Shown one piece after another: positions 16,516 to 23,480 of a stretch of DNA of 26,385 bases. This stretch comes from a virus. The notes beneath the pieces were generated by a model. The model searched no databases, was not told the origin of the DNA, and was given only the letters and a program-made list of their open reading frames with translations. The translations under genes were made by a program, and so were the position numbers. Every line of letters starts with the position of its first letter. Position 1 is the stretch's first letter. The stretch lies in the IMG/VR virus record IMGVR_UViG_3300010391_000037, positions 1-26,385 of that record. One strand, given 5' to 3'.

Positions 16516-16860
16516 CTAGACCTGTCTGAGCGTGAAGTCGCCGGTGTAGCGGCGGTTCTCCCACGGTATGTCAACCCGTGGCGACAATGAAAACTCATCG
16601 TCCTCAAAGACGACCTGGTAGGCCCCGCCCTCCAGGTCAATAAAACCGATGCTAGGGTTGTGGGAGAGAAACAGGCCGCGCAAAGTATCGTAATCAGCCA
16701 GCGTCCAGTAATCCCGGCCCACGCGCCAGCGGGTTTTCGTCCCGTAGATGTCCTTCTTAAAAGAGGCATCCATCAGGTCGTGTTTGCCTGCCGAATCAAA
16801 GATCGCCGACTCGCAGCGCTCCACGTCCAGGAGGACACCGGCCAGGCGGACGTAGGGCAT
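16516..16860 (-). CDS. Distal tail-like protein
   Basis: This 114-residue beta-rich protein runs from MPYVRLAGVLLDVERCESAI through YWTLADYDTLRGLFLSHNPS to DIPWENRRYTGDFTLRQV. Its place between the tape measure and the large hub protein is where siphoviruses encode the distal tail protein. The small size and the ending (RRYTGDFTLRQV) fit a reduced distal tail or tail-tip adaptor. No named family was recognised with certainty. The ATG overlaps the tape-measure stop by one base (TAATG), implying translational coupling, and the hub gene starts 10 bases after its stop. Confidence 0.6.
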   Translation of the reverse strand: MPYVRLAGVLLDVERCESAIFDSAGKHDLMDASFKKDIYGTKTRWRVGRDYWTLADYDTLRGLFLSHNPSIGFIDLEGGAYQVVFEDDEFSLSPRVDIPWENRRYTGDFTLRQV

Positions 16861-19256
16861 TACTGCGCCCCTCCAGGCTTGCGCGATTCATTCTGCTGGA
16901 TCCGCTCATAGACGCCGGGCGCGACCGCGTCGGCCAGGATACGCAGGAAGTTGGCATCGGTCAATGATTGCTTGATGCCGCCAACCAGGGTTGTACCCAC
17001 AGACATGCCGATCATTTTTAGCGTGTCGGCGCCTTGCTTTTTCATATCCGCGTCAAACGCCGTTTTAATCATGGCGCTGATGGGGTTGGCATTGAACGCA
17101 GCCGGCATTCCCGCGGTGAGGGCCGTGCCTGCGCCTGCGCCCGCACCTGTGGCCCCGCCGGTTGCCCCGCTGAGAGTATTCTGTAAGAGAGCCTGGTCAA
17201 ACACGAGGCCCTGGTCGCGGATGACTTGCTCCGCGTCTTTGTAGATTTGTGCCCAGTTAGCACGGTTTGTCAGTTGTGTTTTATATGCGTCCACCACAGA
17301 TTGCCAGGTGATTTGCTCTGGCATCATGCCCGCGTAGAATGACTTTTGCCAGTTGACGGCCCATGCCTTCACCGCCTGATCGCCCTGCGCGATGACGTCC
17401 GCGGGGGGCACGAACATCTTTGCCCAGGGGCTATCCATGCCCCGGTTAGCAATGTCGGCGACCCGCCGGGCGTTCTCGTCCCAGGTATCAATGTGCATCC
17501 CCATCTGGTCTAATTGGTTGGTGAAGTCCGTGCCTTGCGTGGGTTGGAAAATGCCCTCTATGTCAGAGCGCATCGCCGCAGCGGCTTTCTCAGCGTCAGC
17601 TTGCATCTGATCCCAGGCGCGTTTAGATGCGGAGGCGGCATCAGAATATCCCGTGCGAATGTCACCGTAGAACTTGTTGACCCAGGCATCCAGCAAGGCC
17701 ATCTGGTTAGCAAATTCCTCCGGGTTTACGAACTCTAAGGGTGCGATCTCTGCCCGTCGTCGCCGGTAATCTGCCAAGAAAGCCAGCATTTGCGTCTCAT
17801 TGATAAGCCCTTCGACTACCATGCTCGCCAATTGTCCCCGTACCCGGTCGCCGACCAATACAATCTCTTGTCTCATCTGTTGGATGGCGCTAACCACCTG
17901 CATGATCTGGCCGGGGAGACTCTGCACCCAACTATCAAAGGCGACTCCCATCTGCCATTGTGTTGCTTCCAATTGCGCAGATGCAACGTCCAACCTTTCC
18001 ACGCCGGACACCGCCACGTCCAACGATGGGGCGATCTCGCGCAGTTGGCGGTTGTACTCCCACATCCTTGAGTCATCAAAGGCTTTTTGATTTACCGCGG
18101 TGATCTCTTCCAGGGTAGCGGCGAATTCCCGCCCGGCGGTAGAACCCTGGGAGAGGCGGTCAATATATTGCGCTGAGCCGGTGGTGACTTCTCGCAACCC
18201 GGTCTGATAGCGCGCCAGGGACGCCACGCCGTCAATATACTGGCCGTTGACCTCGCCCAGCGTGGGGAGGTAACTCAGAAGGGCCTGGCGATTTTCCTCC
18301 GTCGCCTGCGCTGCATTGATCTGAGCCTGATAGTAGTCATCAATGTCCTGGCCCTCTTGTAGCATGGAAGGCCCTACCTGAGCGCCGGACTGCTGAGTTG
18401 CCACCACCATGTTATTCAGGGGCGATATTTCAAACTCCCTGGCCGCCTCCAACGTCTGGGCGATCCCCAGGGCCAGCGGAGCGAAACCTTCATTGAGCGC
18501 CTTAGCCGCATCGTCCTTGAGGTTGTTAAGGGCGGCCCCTAAGCGGGCATAGGCCACCGTGGCCCCGCCCGCGCCCTCAGTGCCCATTGCCATAATGTCG
18601 GCGGCGACAGCTTGTTTCTTTTGGAGTTCTGTCAAGGAGTCGGCGGTTACGCCCAACTTGGCTGCATACCGCGCGTAACTGGCCTCGCCCAAGCCCACAA
18701 TGGCGATGTTATCCAGGAATTGCGGGCTGTTCCGGCCAATTCCGATGTTCACCGCGTCAATAGATTCTAGGGCCGTCTTGCCAAGTTTCTCGCCCCGGCC
18801 AATCGCCACGGCCCATATGCGCGCCATCTCGTCGCTGCTGGTGGCTACCTGGAGCATGTATGCCTGGTTTGCCCTCAGCATCAGCTCGCTGTCGGAGAGC
18901 GCGCCTTTTGTCGCCGCGCGCAGGTTGTCCAGCGATGCCCCCGTGGTGCCAAAGAATCTGTTAAAGGCATTTTCTGTGTCTTCTATCCGCGCGCCCATTT
19001 TCGCCAGTTCAAAGGTAGCACCGGCAACTTGAACGCCCATGTATAATGCCCCACCAGCGACGCCATATCGCATCGCCTGACCGAGCATGGATGCCTGCGG
19101 GCTGAGCGCTTGCATTGCGCCGCCCAGCCCAGCCAGGTCGGTCTTGCCGGTACTGGCAAAGCCCTTCACCGAGCCGGATGCCTGTTTCAGCCCCTTTTCC
19201 AGATCGGCAATATCCGCGCCGACCTTCACTGCTAGTTGCGCCGCTGTGAGTGCCAT
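16860..19256 (-). CDS. Tail tape measure protein
   Basis: This 798-residue protein starts MALTAAQLAVKVGADIADLE. It is strongly helical, with KGLKQASGSVKGFASTGKTD, a hydrophobic glycine/alanine segment near residues 60-85 (GVAGGALYMGVQVAGATFEL), and a tape-measure core with SDSELMLRANQAYMLQ-like and EEITAVNQKAFDD helices. It sets tail length and is threaded inside the tube. By the rough rule of 0.15 nm per residue the tail would be near 120 nm; this is inference. The upstream extension to 19352 is out-of-frame chaperone sequence, so ATG 19256 is chosen. It starts 2 bases after the stop of the frameshifted chaperone. The position directly after the two chaperone frames is diagnostic. Confidence 0.9.
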   Translation of the reverse strand: MALTAAQLAVKVGADIADLEKGLKQASGSVKGFASTGKTDLAGLGGAMQALSPQASMLGQAMRYGVAGGALYMGVQVAGATFELAKMGARIEDTENAFNRFFGTTGASLDNLRAATKGALSDSELMLRANQAYMLQVATSSDEMARIWAVAIGRGEKLGKTALESIDAVNIGIGRNSPQFLDNIAIVGLGEASYARYAAKLGVTADSLTELQKKQAVAADIMAMGTEGAGGATVAYARLGAALNNLKDDAAKALNEGFAPLALGIAQTLEAAREFEISPLNNMVVATQQSGAQVGPSMLQEGQDIDDYYQAQINAAQATEENRQALLSYLPTLGEVNGQYIDGVASLARYQTGLREVTTGSAQYIDRLSQGSTAGREFAATLEEITAVNQKAFDDSRMWEYNRQLREIAPSLDVAVSGVERLDVASAQLEATQWQMGVAFDSWVQSLPGQIMQVVSAIQQMRQEIVLVGDRVRGQLASMVVEGLINETQMLAFLADYRRRRAEIAPLEFVNPEEFANQMALLDAWVNKFYGDIRTGYSDAASASKRAWDQMQADAEKAAAAMRSDIEGIFQPTQGTDFTNQLDQMGMHIDTWDENARRVADIANRGMDSPWAKMFVPPADVIAQGDQAVKAWAVNWQKSFYAGMMPEQITWQSVVDAYKTQLTNRANWAQIYKDAEQVIRDQGLVFDQALLQNTLSGATGGATGAGAGAGTALTAGMPAAFNANPISAMIKTAFDADMKKQGADTLKMIGMSVGTTLVGGIKQSLTDANFLRILADAVAPGVYERIQQNESRKPGGAQ

Positions 19257-19258
19257 CG

Positions 19259-19704
19259 CTATTTCCGCCTTGCCTTTTGCTCTACCGACATAATCAGCAA
19301 GTCCCGCCGGATGGTAGGCCAGGGGATACGCGCAAACTCCTCTGGCGTGCATTTATAGACCTGGGTGCGCAAGATAAACTCGGTGTACTCTGGCGGCTCC
19401 TCTACGGCCTGCGGGAGATCCGCCAGGTCGCCTGACTCAAGCCACAGGTACTCGGTCAGGCGCTGCTCTAGTTTTTTAGTTCATCGTACCCAAAAAACAG
19501 CCGCCAGAATTCGCGGTTGAGCAAGGCCCAGGAGCGCGCGGTCATATTGGCCTTGAACTGTTCCTCGTTGGTCTCGCCCACGCACTTGAGGATGAACGGG
19601 AGAAGGTCATTACGGGGCGCGTTGGCTTTCAATAGCGCCTCGGCCCTCTCCTTGTCGTCCCAGTTCAGTTTGTCCAGGTCCAGGGTATAGACCGGCTTAG
19701 GCAT
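19259..19704 (-). CDS. Tail assembly chaperone GT, made by -1 frameshift
   Basis: The product is read from 19704 to 19471 in the G frame, slips back one base on A-AAA-AAC, then continues from 19471 to the TAG at 19259-19261. The extension adds 70 residues: LEQRLTEYLWLESGDLADLP, then EEPPEYTEFILRTQVYKCTP, ending in SVEQKARRK. This frame has no good start of its own and fills the gap before the tape measure exactly, as in lambda-type G/GT chaperones. GT binds the tape measure and tail tube during assembly and is absent from the finished tail. The fused length, 148 residues, is short but plausible. The site, position and open extension frame make this one of the most secure recoding calls possible from sequence alone. 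Confidence 0.9.
19468..19704 (-). CDS. Tail assembly chaperone G
   Basis: This 78-residue protein starts MPKPVYTLDLDKLNWDDKER and contains a helical AEALLKANAPRNDLLPFILK segment and a terminal FWRLFFGYDELKN. It sits between the tail tube and the tape measure, the standard place of the G chaperone. The stop TAG comes directly after the slippery heptamer, so most ribosomes end here and a fraction make GT. ATG 19704 lies within the end of the tail tube gene (8-base overlap). In-frame codons further upstream would give an unlikely basic leader (MRSSARSRRAH). Confidence 0.85.
   Translation of the reverse strand: MPKPVYTLDLDKLNWDDKERAEALLKANAPRNDLLPFILKCVGETNEEQFKANMTARSWALLNREFWRLFFGYDELKN
19471..19477 (-). 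promoter_or_regulatory. A-AAA-AAC slippery site for -1 frameshifting
   Basis: On the coding strand the codons are CTA AAA AAC TAG, so the heptamer A AAA AAC is in the correct phase for tandem slippage and is followed at once by the zero-frame stop. The -1 frame is open for 70 codons to just before the tape measure start. A stop codon in the ribosomal A site next to the slip site would favour pausing. Confidence 0.9.
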
Positions 19705-20122
19705 GTGTGCCCTTCGTGATCTCGCCGATGACCTCAAAGTTCCAGTCCACCTTCATCGGTCCGGGCGAGTTGGCGTCAAACTCAACGGAGAAATCCTTGA
19801 GCAAGATGTTGCAAGCCCACGTCCAATCGCCGGTGCTCCCGCCCTTCGGCGTTCCCACCAAGGCCATCGCCGCGCCGTTTTTCCAGGCGGTATAAAGCTT
19901 GTCTATCGCCTCCCCGCTGACTTCGGTGTAGATGGCGCTGAAGACACCGTTGCCATCCTCTTTGCCCGCGACGCCGATGGAGCCAGCGCCCTGGAAGGTA
20001 TGGGTTTTGCCAATGGCTTTGGTCATCTTGATACTGATCTTGTTCTTAGAGCCACTGATGTCCACGCCGTCCAGGGTGACTTTCCCGTTGCTGCCTGAGA
20101 CAGCACCAGTTGTCTGTGCCAT
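19697..20122 (-). CDS. Major tail tube protein
   Basis: This 141-residue protein runs MAQTTGAVSGSNGKVTLDGV, DISGSKNKISIKMTKAIGKT, KEDGNGVFSAIYTEVSGEAI, ending KVDWNFEVIGEITKGTHA. The beta-rich tube-protein pattern, length and position directly before the chaperone pair and tape measure identify it as the tail tube subunit, which stacks in rings around the tape measure. The closing KVDWNFEVIG strand is typical of siphovirus tubes. ATG 20122 has GAGGT about 5 bases upstream. The gene ends inside the chaperone start. The call is inferred from gene order and fold pattern rather than from a unique motif. Confidence 0.85.
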   Translation of the reverse strand: MAQTTGAVSGSNGKVTLDGVDISGSKNKISIKMTKAIGKTHTFQGAGSIGVAGKEDGNGVFSAIYTEVSGEAIDKLYTAWKNGAAMALVGTPKGGSTGDWTWACNILLKDFSVEFDANSPGPMKVDWNFEVIGEITKGTHA

Positions 20123-20125
20123 GAG

Positions 20126-20356
20126 TTACCTCTTTCGCTTAACAGTTAGGGGCCGTTCCGGTTCGGGCTGCCCTTGCGATGCAGTTTCCACCTCGCGCGG
20201 CTGTTCTATCACCACGGGCTCCACCACCCGCCGCCGCATGAGAAGCCCGGCGGTATAGTCGTCCAGTTCCACCACCGCGCCCGGCTGCATCGTGCCTCCG
20301 GCAAAGTCCCCGGCGGAGGGGATAGTGAGCGGCGTCAACACGCGGTACTGGCTCAC
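20126..20356 (-). CDS. Small tail-region accessory protein
   Basis: This 76-residue protein starts at GTG 20356, which overlaps the previous stop as GTGA. It reads MSQYRVLTPLTIPSAGDFAG, then GAVVELDDYTAGLLMRRRVV, with a basic Pro/Glu tail ending KRKR. The pattern of a YxVLxPL strand followed by GxxVELDDxxAxxLxxRxVVEPV is common in short phage proteins next to tail-completion genes. The exact function is not established. It begins 3 bases before the tail tube gene in transcription order and is probably expressed in the same ratio. Confidence 0.65.
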   Translation of the reverse strand: MSQYRVLTPLTIPSAGDFAGGTMQPGAVVELDDYTAGLLMRRRVVEPVVIEQPREVETASQGQPEPERPLTVKRKR

Positions 20357-20697
20357 GCCGGGCGTACCTTGAACGCGCCGATGGTCGCGCCCGTCACCGC
20401 GTCCAAAAGGGTGTGCACGCGGCCATTGCCGTCATTAAAAATCTCCGGTGGGAAGGGGCCGATCTTCACGTCACCGGTGGTGGCCGGGATGGTGATGGCG
20501 AGATCAGCAATAGCCACACCGCGCACGGTCGCGGGTGTAGTGATGGTGAGCGTCTTCTGCGTGCCTGTATTCTTCACCTCCACGTAGGTGTTCCCATCGT
20601 TGGCGAAATCGTCGCCATCCGTTACCGTCGCCGCCGCGTAGGTGGGGGTGATCCCCGCCATTGAAACGGTCTGTACCGTCAGAACTGTTGGTGGCAT
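20353..20697 (-). CDS. Small beta-rich virion protein
   Basis: This 114-residue protein reads MPPTVLTVQTVSMAGITPTY, then DDFANDGNTYVEVKNTGTQK, TLTITTPATVRGVAIADLAI and IGPFPPEIFNDGNGRVHTLL. The NDGxTxxxVKNTxxxxxTxTIxTP and GPFPPxIFN patterns define a conserved small phage protein, probably a single beta-sandwich decorating the head or tail. Its role is not proven. ATG 20697 has AAGGAGAG directly upstream, a strong ribosome binding site. The start follows the terminator gene after 12 bases, and the stop is coupled to the next gene. Confidence 0.7.
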   Translation of the reverse strand: MPPTVLTVQTVSMAGITPTYAAATVTDGDDFANDGNTYVEVKNTGTQKTLTITTPATVRGVAIADLAITIPATTGDVKIGPFPPEIFNDGNGRVHTLLDAVTGATIGAFKVRPA

Positions 20698-20709
20698 TGC
20701 GCTCTCCTT

Positions 20710-21111
20710 CTAGGAGGTTACCAGGAGCCTGTACAGGCCCCCTTCGTGATAATAGACTTTGCCGTCTGAGTCTTCCGCATATTCCACGTCGCTCTCCCGC
20801 TGCAAGCCGATGGTCTTGTGACGATCCGAGCGCAGCGGTGAGCCGGTCAGCAGGGTGTTGATCGCATCGTCTATGGCCCCCGCCGTTTCCATAGAGGTTT
20901 CGTCGCCATAGACGACCTTGACCGTGTAAACCAGGTTACGCAGGAACTCGCCCTGGAAGACGTGATCCGAGAGGCCCGACTGTTTGCCGATGATGATGAA
21001 GGGCAGCGCCTGGCCGGGTCTTGCTCGTCGCATGAAGACGCCTGTCGTCGCGCCCAGTAGGAACGGATCGGGCTGCAGCCGGTCACGGATCAGTTTGTAG
21101 GCGGCGATCAA
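20710..21111 (-). CDS. Tail terminator-like protein (TTG start)
   Basis: This 133-residue protein is read as MIAAYKLIRDRLQPDPFLLG, LPFIIIGKQSGLSDHVFQGE, VYTVKVVYGDETSMETAGAI, DDAINTLLTG. The order of an N-terminal helix, a central PFIIIG strand and a DETxxETAxAIDDAI helix matches tail terminator or tail-completion proteins of the DUF3168 type, which cap the tube and meet the head. No ATG lies in the right place. TTG 21111 has GGAG 8 bases upstream, in a leader that is a copy of the one before the gene at 21568, so this start is preferred. The frame runs further upstream only through the leader and a palindromic insertion. Confidence 0.7.
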   Translation of the reverse strand: MIAAYKLIRDRLQPDPFLLGATTGVFMRRARPGQALPFIIIGKQSGLSDHVFQGEFLRNLVYTVKVVYGDETSMETAGAIDDAINTLLTGSPLRSDRHKTIGLQRESDVEYAEDSDGKVYYHEGGLYRLLVTS

Positions 21112-21112
21112 C

Positions 21113-21176
21113 TTAGGTACTCCGTATCCACGCCACGTGGCGTGGACGTAGTAGGTGTACTCACCCTGGTAGCAGC
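21113..21176 (-). repeat. Leader repeat copy 1, split by a palindrome
   Basis: On the coding strand this spans the end of the gp10-like gene, the stop TGA, TACACCTACTACG, the palindromic insertion, then GAGTACCT before the terminator start. Apart from the 24-bp insertion and a few substitutions it matches 21569-21605. It supplies the GGAG ribosome binding site of the next gene. Confidence 0.8.
21123..21150. repeat. 20-bp palindrome flanked by CGTA direct repeats
   Basis: The core at 21127-21146 is a perfect 20-bp palindrome, TCCACGCCACGTGGCGTGGA, bounded by CGTA at 21123-21126 and 21147-21150. The homologous leader at 21577-21580 has a single CGTA and no palindrome, so it represents an empty site. 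This locus gives the clearest evidence that the element was inserted with a 4-bp duplication. Confidence 0.9.
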
Positions 21177-21568
21177 CTTTCCATCGCGCTGATGAACGGT
21201 TGCCGCGCTTCCTCTGTGGCCGGCACGAACGCGGGCCGGGCCGCAACGTGCGCCCCGCCGAACTCCAACACCGGCGCGTACTCCTGGGGCGTGCTGATGA
21301 TCCCGGTCAGCCCATCATTCTCAAAGGTGGAGGCGACGCTATTGATTAAGGCTCCCATGTCCACCGCGGGCGCTTCACCGGGCGCGCTGGCAGTGTGGGA
21401 AACACTCTTGCGCACGTACGCCCGCCCATGCTTTGGCTCGGCCATTTTCGTCTTGATCCGGCCCTCAATCCAGAAAGTTGTGACTCCGACGATGCGCCGG
21501 GCGTTGCCGCGTGCTTCCTGCGACAGTTTCGGGAAGTCGTCAAAGATGATCTTGATCTCGTCTGTCAT
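21161..21568 (-). CDS. HK97 gp10-like head-tail/tail completion protein
   Basis: This 135-residue protein reads MTDEIKIIFDDFPKLSQEAR, then AEPKHGRAYVRKSVSHTASA, PGEAPAVDMGALINSVAST, and YAPVLEFGGAHVAARPAFVP. The motif order GRxYxR, SAPGEAPAxDxGxLxxS, YAxxLEFGxxxxxxRPAFxPA is characteristic of the HK97 gp10 family, which acts at the head-tail junction or in tail completion. Length fits the family. ATG 21568 has GGAG 5 bases upstream in the repeated leader, so it is preferred to upstream codons. It lies between the head-closure and terminator genes, as expected. Confidence 0.85.
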   Translation of the reverse strand: MTDEIKIIFDDFPKLSQEARGNARRIVGVTTFWIEGRIKTKMAEPKHGRAYVRKSVSHTASAPGEAPAVDMGALINSVASTFENDGLTGIISTPQEYAPVLEFGGAHVAARPAFVPATEEARQPFISAMERLLPG

Positions 21569-21605
21569 AGGTACTCCGTAGTAGGTGTATTCACCCTCGC
21601 AGCAA
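21569..21605 (-). repeat. Leader repeat copy 2, uninterrupted
   Basis: This leader holds the end of the head-closure gene, its TGA, and the run to GGAGTACCT directly before ATG 21568. It carries one CGTA where the sister leader at 21113-21176 carries CGTA, palindrome, CGTA. About 28 bases around the junction are shared, with one mismatch. Confidence 0.8.
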
Positions 21606-21959
21606 CACCACCGCGACCCGCGTCGCCGTCGCCCAGGCCCCGCCGGACATAGGGCCGATGACAGAGTAAACCACACTAGCGATCTCTATCTCGTCATCGT
21701 CCTGCACGTCCTGGCCGTGAGCGAACTTGATGACCCAGGCTGTGCGGCCCATCAGCCGTTCGGCCACCGGCGATTTCGTGGGGTTGCCCAGGAGCGAGCG
21801 GTTACAGGCCACGTTCTCGGCCACGAGCACCGGCGCGGTAGACTCGTTCTCCTGCCCCGCGCCCACCTGCACGGGCCGCCGGATGGTGGCCGTTTCGTTC
21901 AGGGTGCGATCCTGGGCCGCGCGCATGTTTGCCAGGCCGATGGCAGAGAGCATGGTCAT
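21591..21959 (-). CDS. Head closure-like protein
   Basis: This 122-residue beta-rich protein reads MTMLSAIGLANMRAAQDRTL, NETATIRRPVQVGAGQENES, VAERLMGRTAWVIKFAHGQD, VQDDDEIEIASVVYSVIGPM. An N-terminal helix, then TATIxRP, then a barrel with GQDVxxxDEIEI, matches the head-closure or stopper class that seals the connector. Position after the adaptor supports this. ATG 21959 overlaps the adaptor stop as ATGA, with AAAGG 8 bases upstream. An ATG two codons later is a minor alternative. The exact family name is uncertain. Confidence 0.7.
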   Translation of the reverse strand: MTMLSAIGLANMRAAQDRTLNETATIRRPVQVGAGQENESTAPVLVAENVACNRSLLGNPTKSPVAERLMGRTAWVIKFAHGQDVQDDDEIEIASVVYSVIGPMSGGAWATATRVAVVLLRG

Positions 21960-22390
21960 GGCCGCAACCTTTCATCATCTGGCACGTAACTATAAGGATC
22001 ATGCGGGCGTGTGATTTTATCTACCCCGATCCGGTAGTTGGGGTCGTAGGCCAGCGCGTCGGCATCGGCCAGTTTCAGCGCCGCCAGCGCTTGCTCGTGG
22101 ATCTGCGAGAGCGAATAAGAGGCTCCCGCTTCGGAGAAGTCATGTTGCGTTACCGTCGCCTGTACCACGGCGCGCCACGCCTCGCGCCGGGCCAGGGTCC
22201 TGAGTTTCTTGATATTGGCCGCGCCGGTCACAGAGGCGATAGCGCCCACGCCATACGCCAGCAGCGTCTCGCTCACCGCCTCGTCGTAGGCTGGGGTAGT
22301 CAGCCAGTCCAACATGCTTGCCACCGGCCCCAACACGCTCATCATGTAGAGCGATAGGGCCTCCTCGGTGTAAGTGATCGGCGCGGCCAT
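21956..22390 (-). CDS. Head-tail adaptor-like protein
   Basis: This 144-residue, mostly helical protein reads MAAPITYTEEALSLYMMSVL, then LTTPAYDEAVSETLLAYGVG, a helix KKLRTLARREAWRAVVQATV, and QIHEQALAALKLADADALAY. Helical proteins of this size, directly after the major capsid gene and before the head-closure gene, are usually the connector adaptor that docks on the portal. The sequence AYDEAVxETLLAYG with its paired helices fits that class. AAGGA lies 8 bases before ATG 22390. No specific family match was recognised. Confidence 0.65.
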   Translation of the reverse strand: MAAPITYTEEALSLYMMSVLGPVASMLDWLTTPAYDEAVSETLLAYGVGAIASVTGAANIKKLRTLARREAWRAVVQATVTQHDFSEAGASYSLSQIHEQALAALKLADADALAYDPNYRIGVDKITRPHDPYSYVPDDERLRP

Positions 22391-22408
22391 GTTCTAAGTC
22401 CTTTCCAA

Positions 22409-23467
22409 CTACGAGATGGTCGGGTCAGCCCACGTGCCACTCGCTGAGTAGAGCACGGCTCCGTTTGTGCGCGTCCACACGCCGATACCGTACTCCGCTT
22501 CCATGTACTGCGCGACCAGCGGGAAGGTGTCCAACGTGGCAGCGATGCGCAGGCCCTGCAGGGCCGTGGCTGCCCGCTGCCGAAAACAGAGCGGCTTGTT
22601 GGGGTCGGCGGCATCCCAGGCGAACGGGTAACTGGCGATGGCCCACGGCTTGACCCAGACCTCAGCGCCACTGAAGAGGCCGATGGCCCGGTTATCCAGA
22701 CGGCTGGTATCCAGAAGCGCGGGGCCGGTGTCCGTGACCCGGTAGACCACACGCGGATCCACGTAGGCCACAAAGCCGGTGAGGAGCCTGACCGCGGCTT
22801 CGTCTGCGCGCGCGATGGCCACGCGCACGCTATTGCCATGCCCGTGTTCAATGACGTCTTCAATGTTGGCGGTGAGGGCCGCGGCGGTGAGGGTAGCATT
22901 GGTGTTGTAGTGGTCGTGGGTTGTGCCGTCGTAAGCCTCGCCATTCGGCCCGTTGGGGATGGCCGCGCTATCGGCGTTGACCAGGCGTTTGACGGCCAGG
23001 GCCACGTTATCCACCAGGTGATCGGTGTGCGTGTAGTTCGTGCTCGCGAAGATCGCCCGCTTGATCTCCCTTTGAATGGCCCGCAAGTGCGCTTTCTCCG
23101 CGGCCTGCGTCATCATTGCCATGTCCGCCGGCGTCTTGGTCGCCATCCATTTCTGCGTCCAGCCGAGCGGGAACTGGAAGTTCTTCAGGGGGAAGCCGAC
23201 GGTTGCCCCGGTCACGGCTTTCTGCGTGGGCGCTCGCCCCAGTTCGTCCACTTCTATCATGTCGCCATCGGTAGAAGTGCCGTAGATGCGCTGCCGCTCC
23301 GTGGTAAGTTCCGCCATTTCGTTAACCATCTGGTTGACGATAGCGTTGTGGGCAGCGATATCAGCCGCCAATACCTGCTGGATCGTATCCAGGCCAAATT
23401 CTGCGACGCTCTGGAACCGGGCCGCCAGGAGGCTGCTGATGTCGTAAGTGCCTGTCACGTTTGCCAT
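22409..23467 (-). CDS. HK97-fold major capsid protein
   Basis: This 352-residue protein starts MANVTGTYDISSLLAARFQS. Its N-terminal helical arm (DTIQQVLAADIAAHNAIVNQ) is followed by FPLKNFQFPLGWTQKWMATK, a helix RAIQREIKRAIFASTNYTHT, and the core VRVAIARADEAAVRLLTGFV, YVDPRVVY, GAEVWVKPWAIASYPFAWDA. The ending has strands typical of the P-domain. Length, position after the scaffold and decoration genes, and fold pattern identify the major capsid subunit. GGAGAC lies just before ATG 23467. A separate scaffold gene upstream means the scaffold is not fused to the capsid protein. Confidence 0.85.
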   Translation of the reverse strand: MANVTGTYDISSLLAARFQSVAEFGLDTIQQVLAADIAAHNAIVNQMVNEMAELTTERQRIYGTSTDGDMIEVDELGRAPTQKAVTGATVGFPLKNFQFPLGWTQKWMATKTPADMAMMTQAAEKAHLRAIQREIKRAIFASTNYTHTDHLVDNVALAVKRLVNADSAAIPNGPNGEAYDGTTHDHYNTNATLTAAALTANIEDVIEHGHGNSVRVAIARADEAAVRLLTGFVAYVDPRVVYRVTDTGPALLDTSRLDNRAIGLFSGAEVWVKPWAIASYPFAWDAADPNKPLCFRQRAATALQGLRIAATLDTFPLVAQYMEAEYGIGVWTRTNGAVLYSASGTWADPTIS

Positions 23468-23480
23468 TTCAGTGTCTCCT

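Noticed and set aside
16506-16769. N-terminal extension of the tail hub ORF
   Set aside because: It overlaps the distal tail-like gene in another frame and is Arg/Ser/Thr-rich with no domain character; the ATG at 16505 follows a ribosome binding site.
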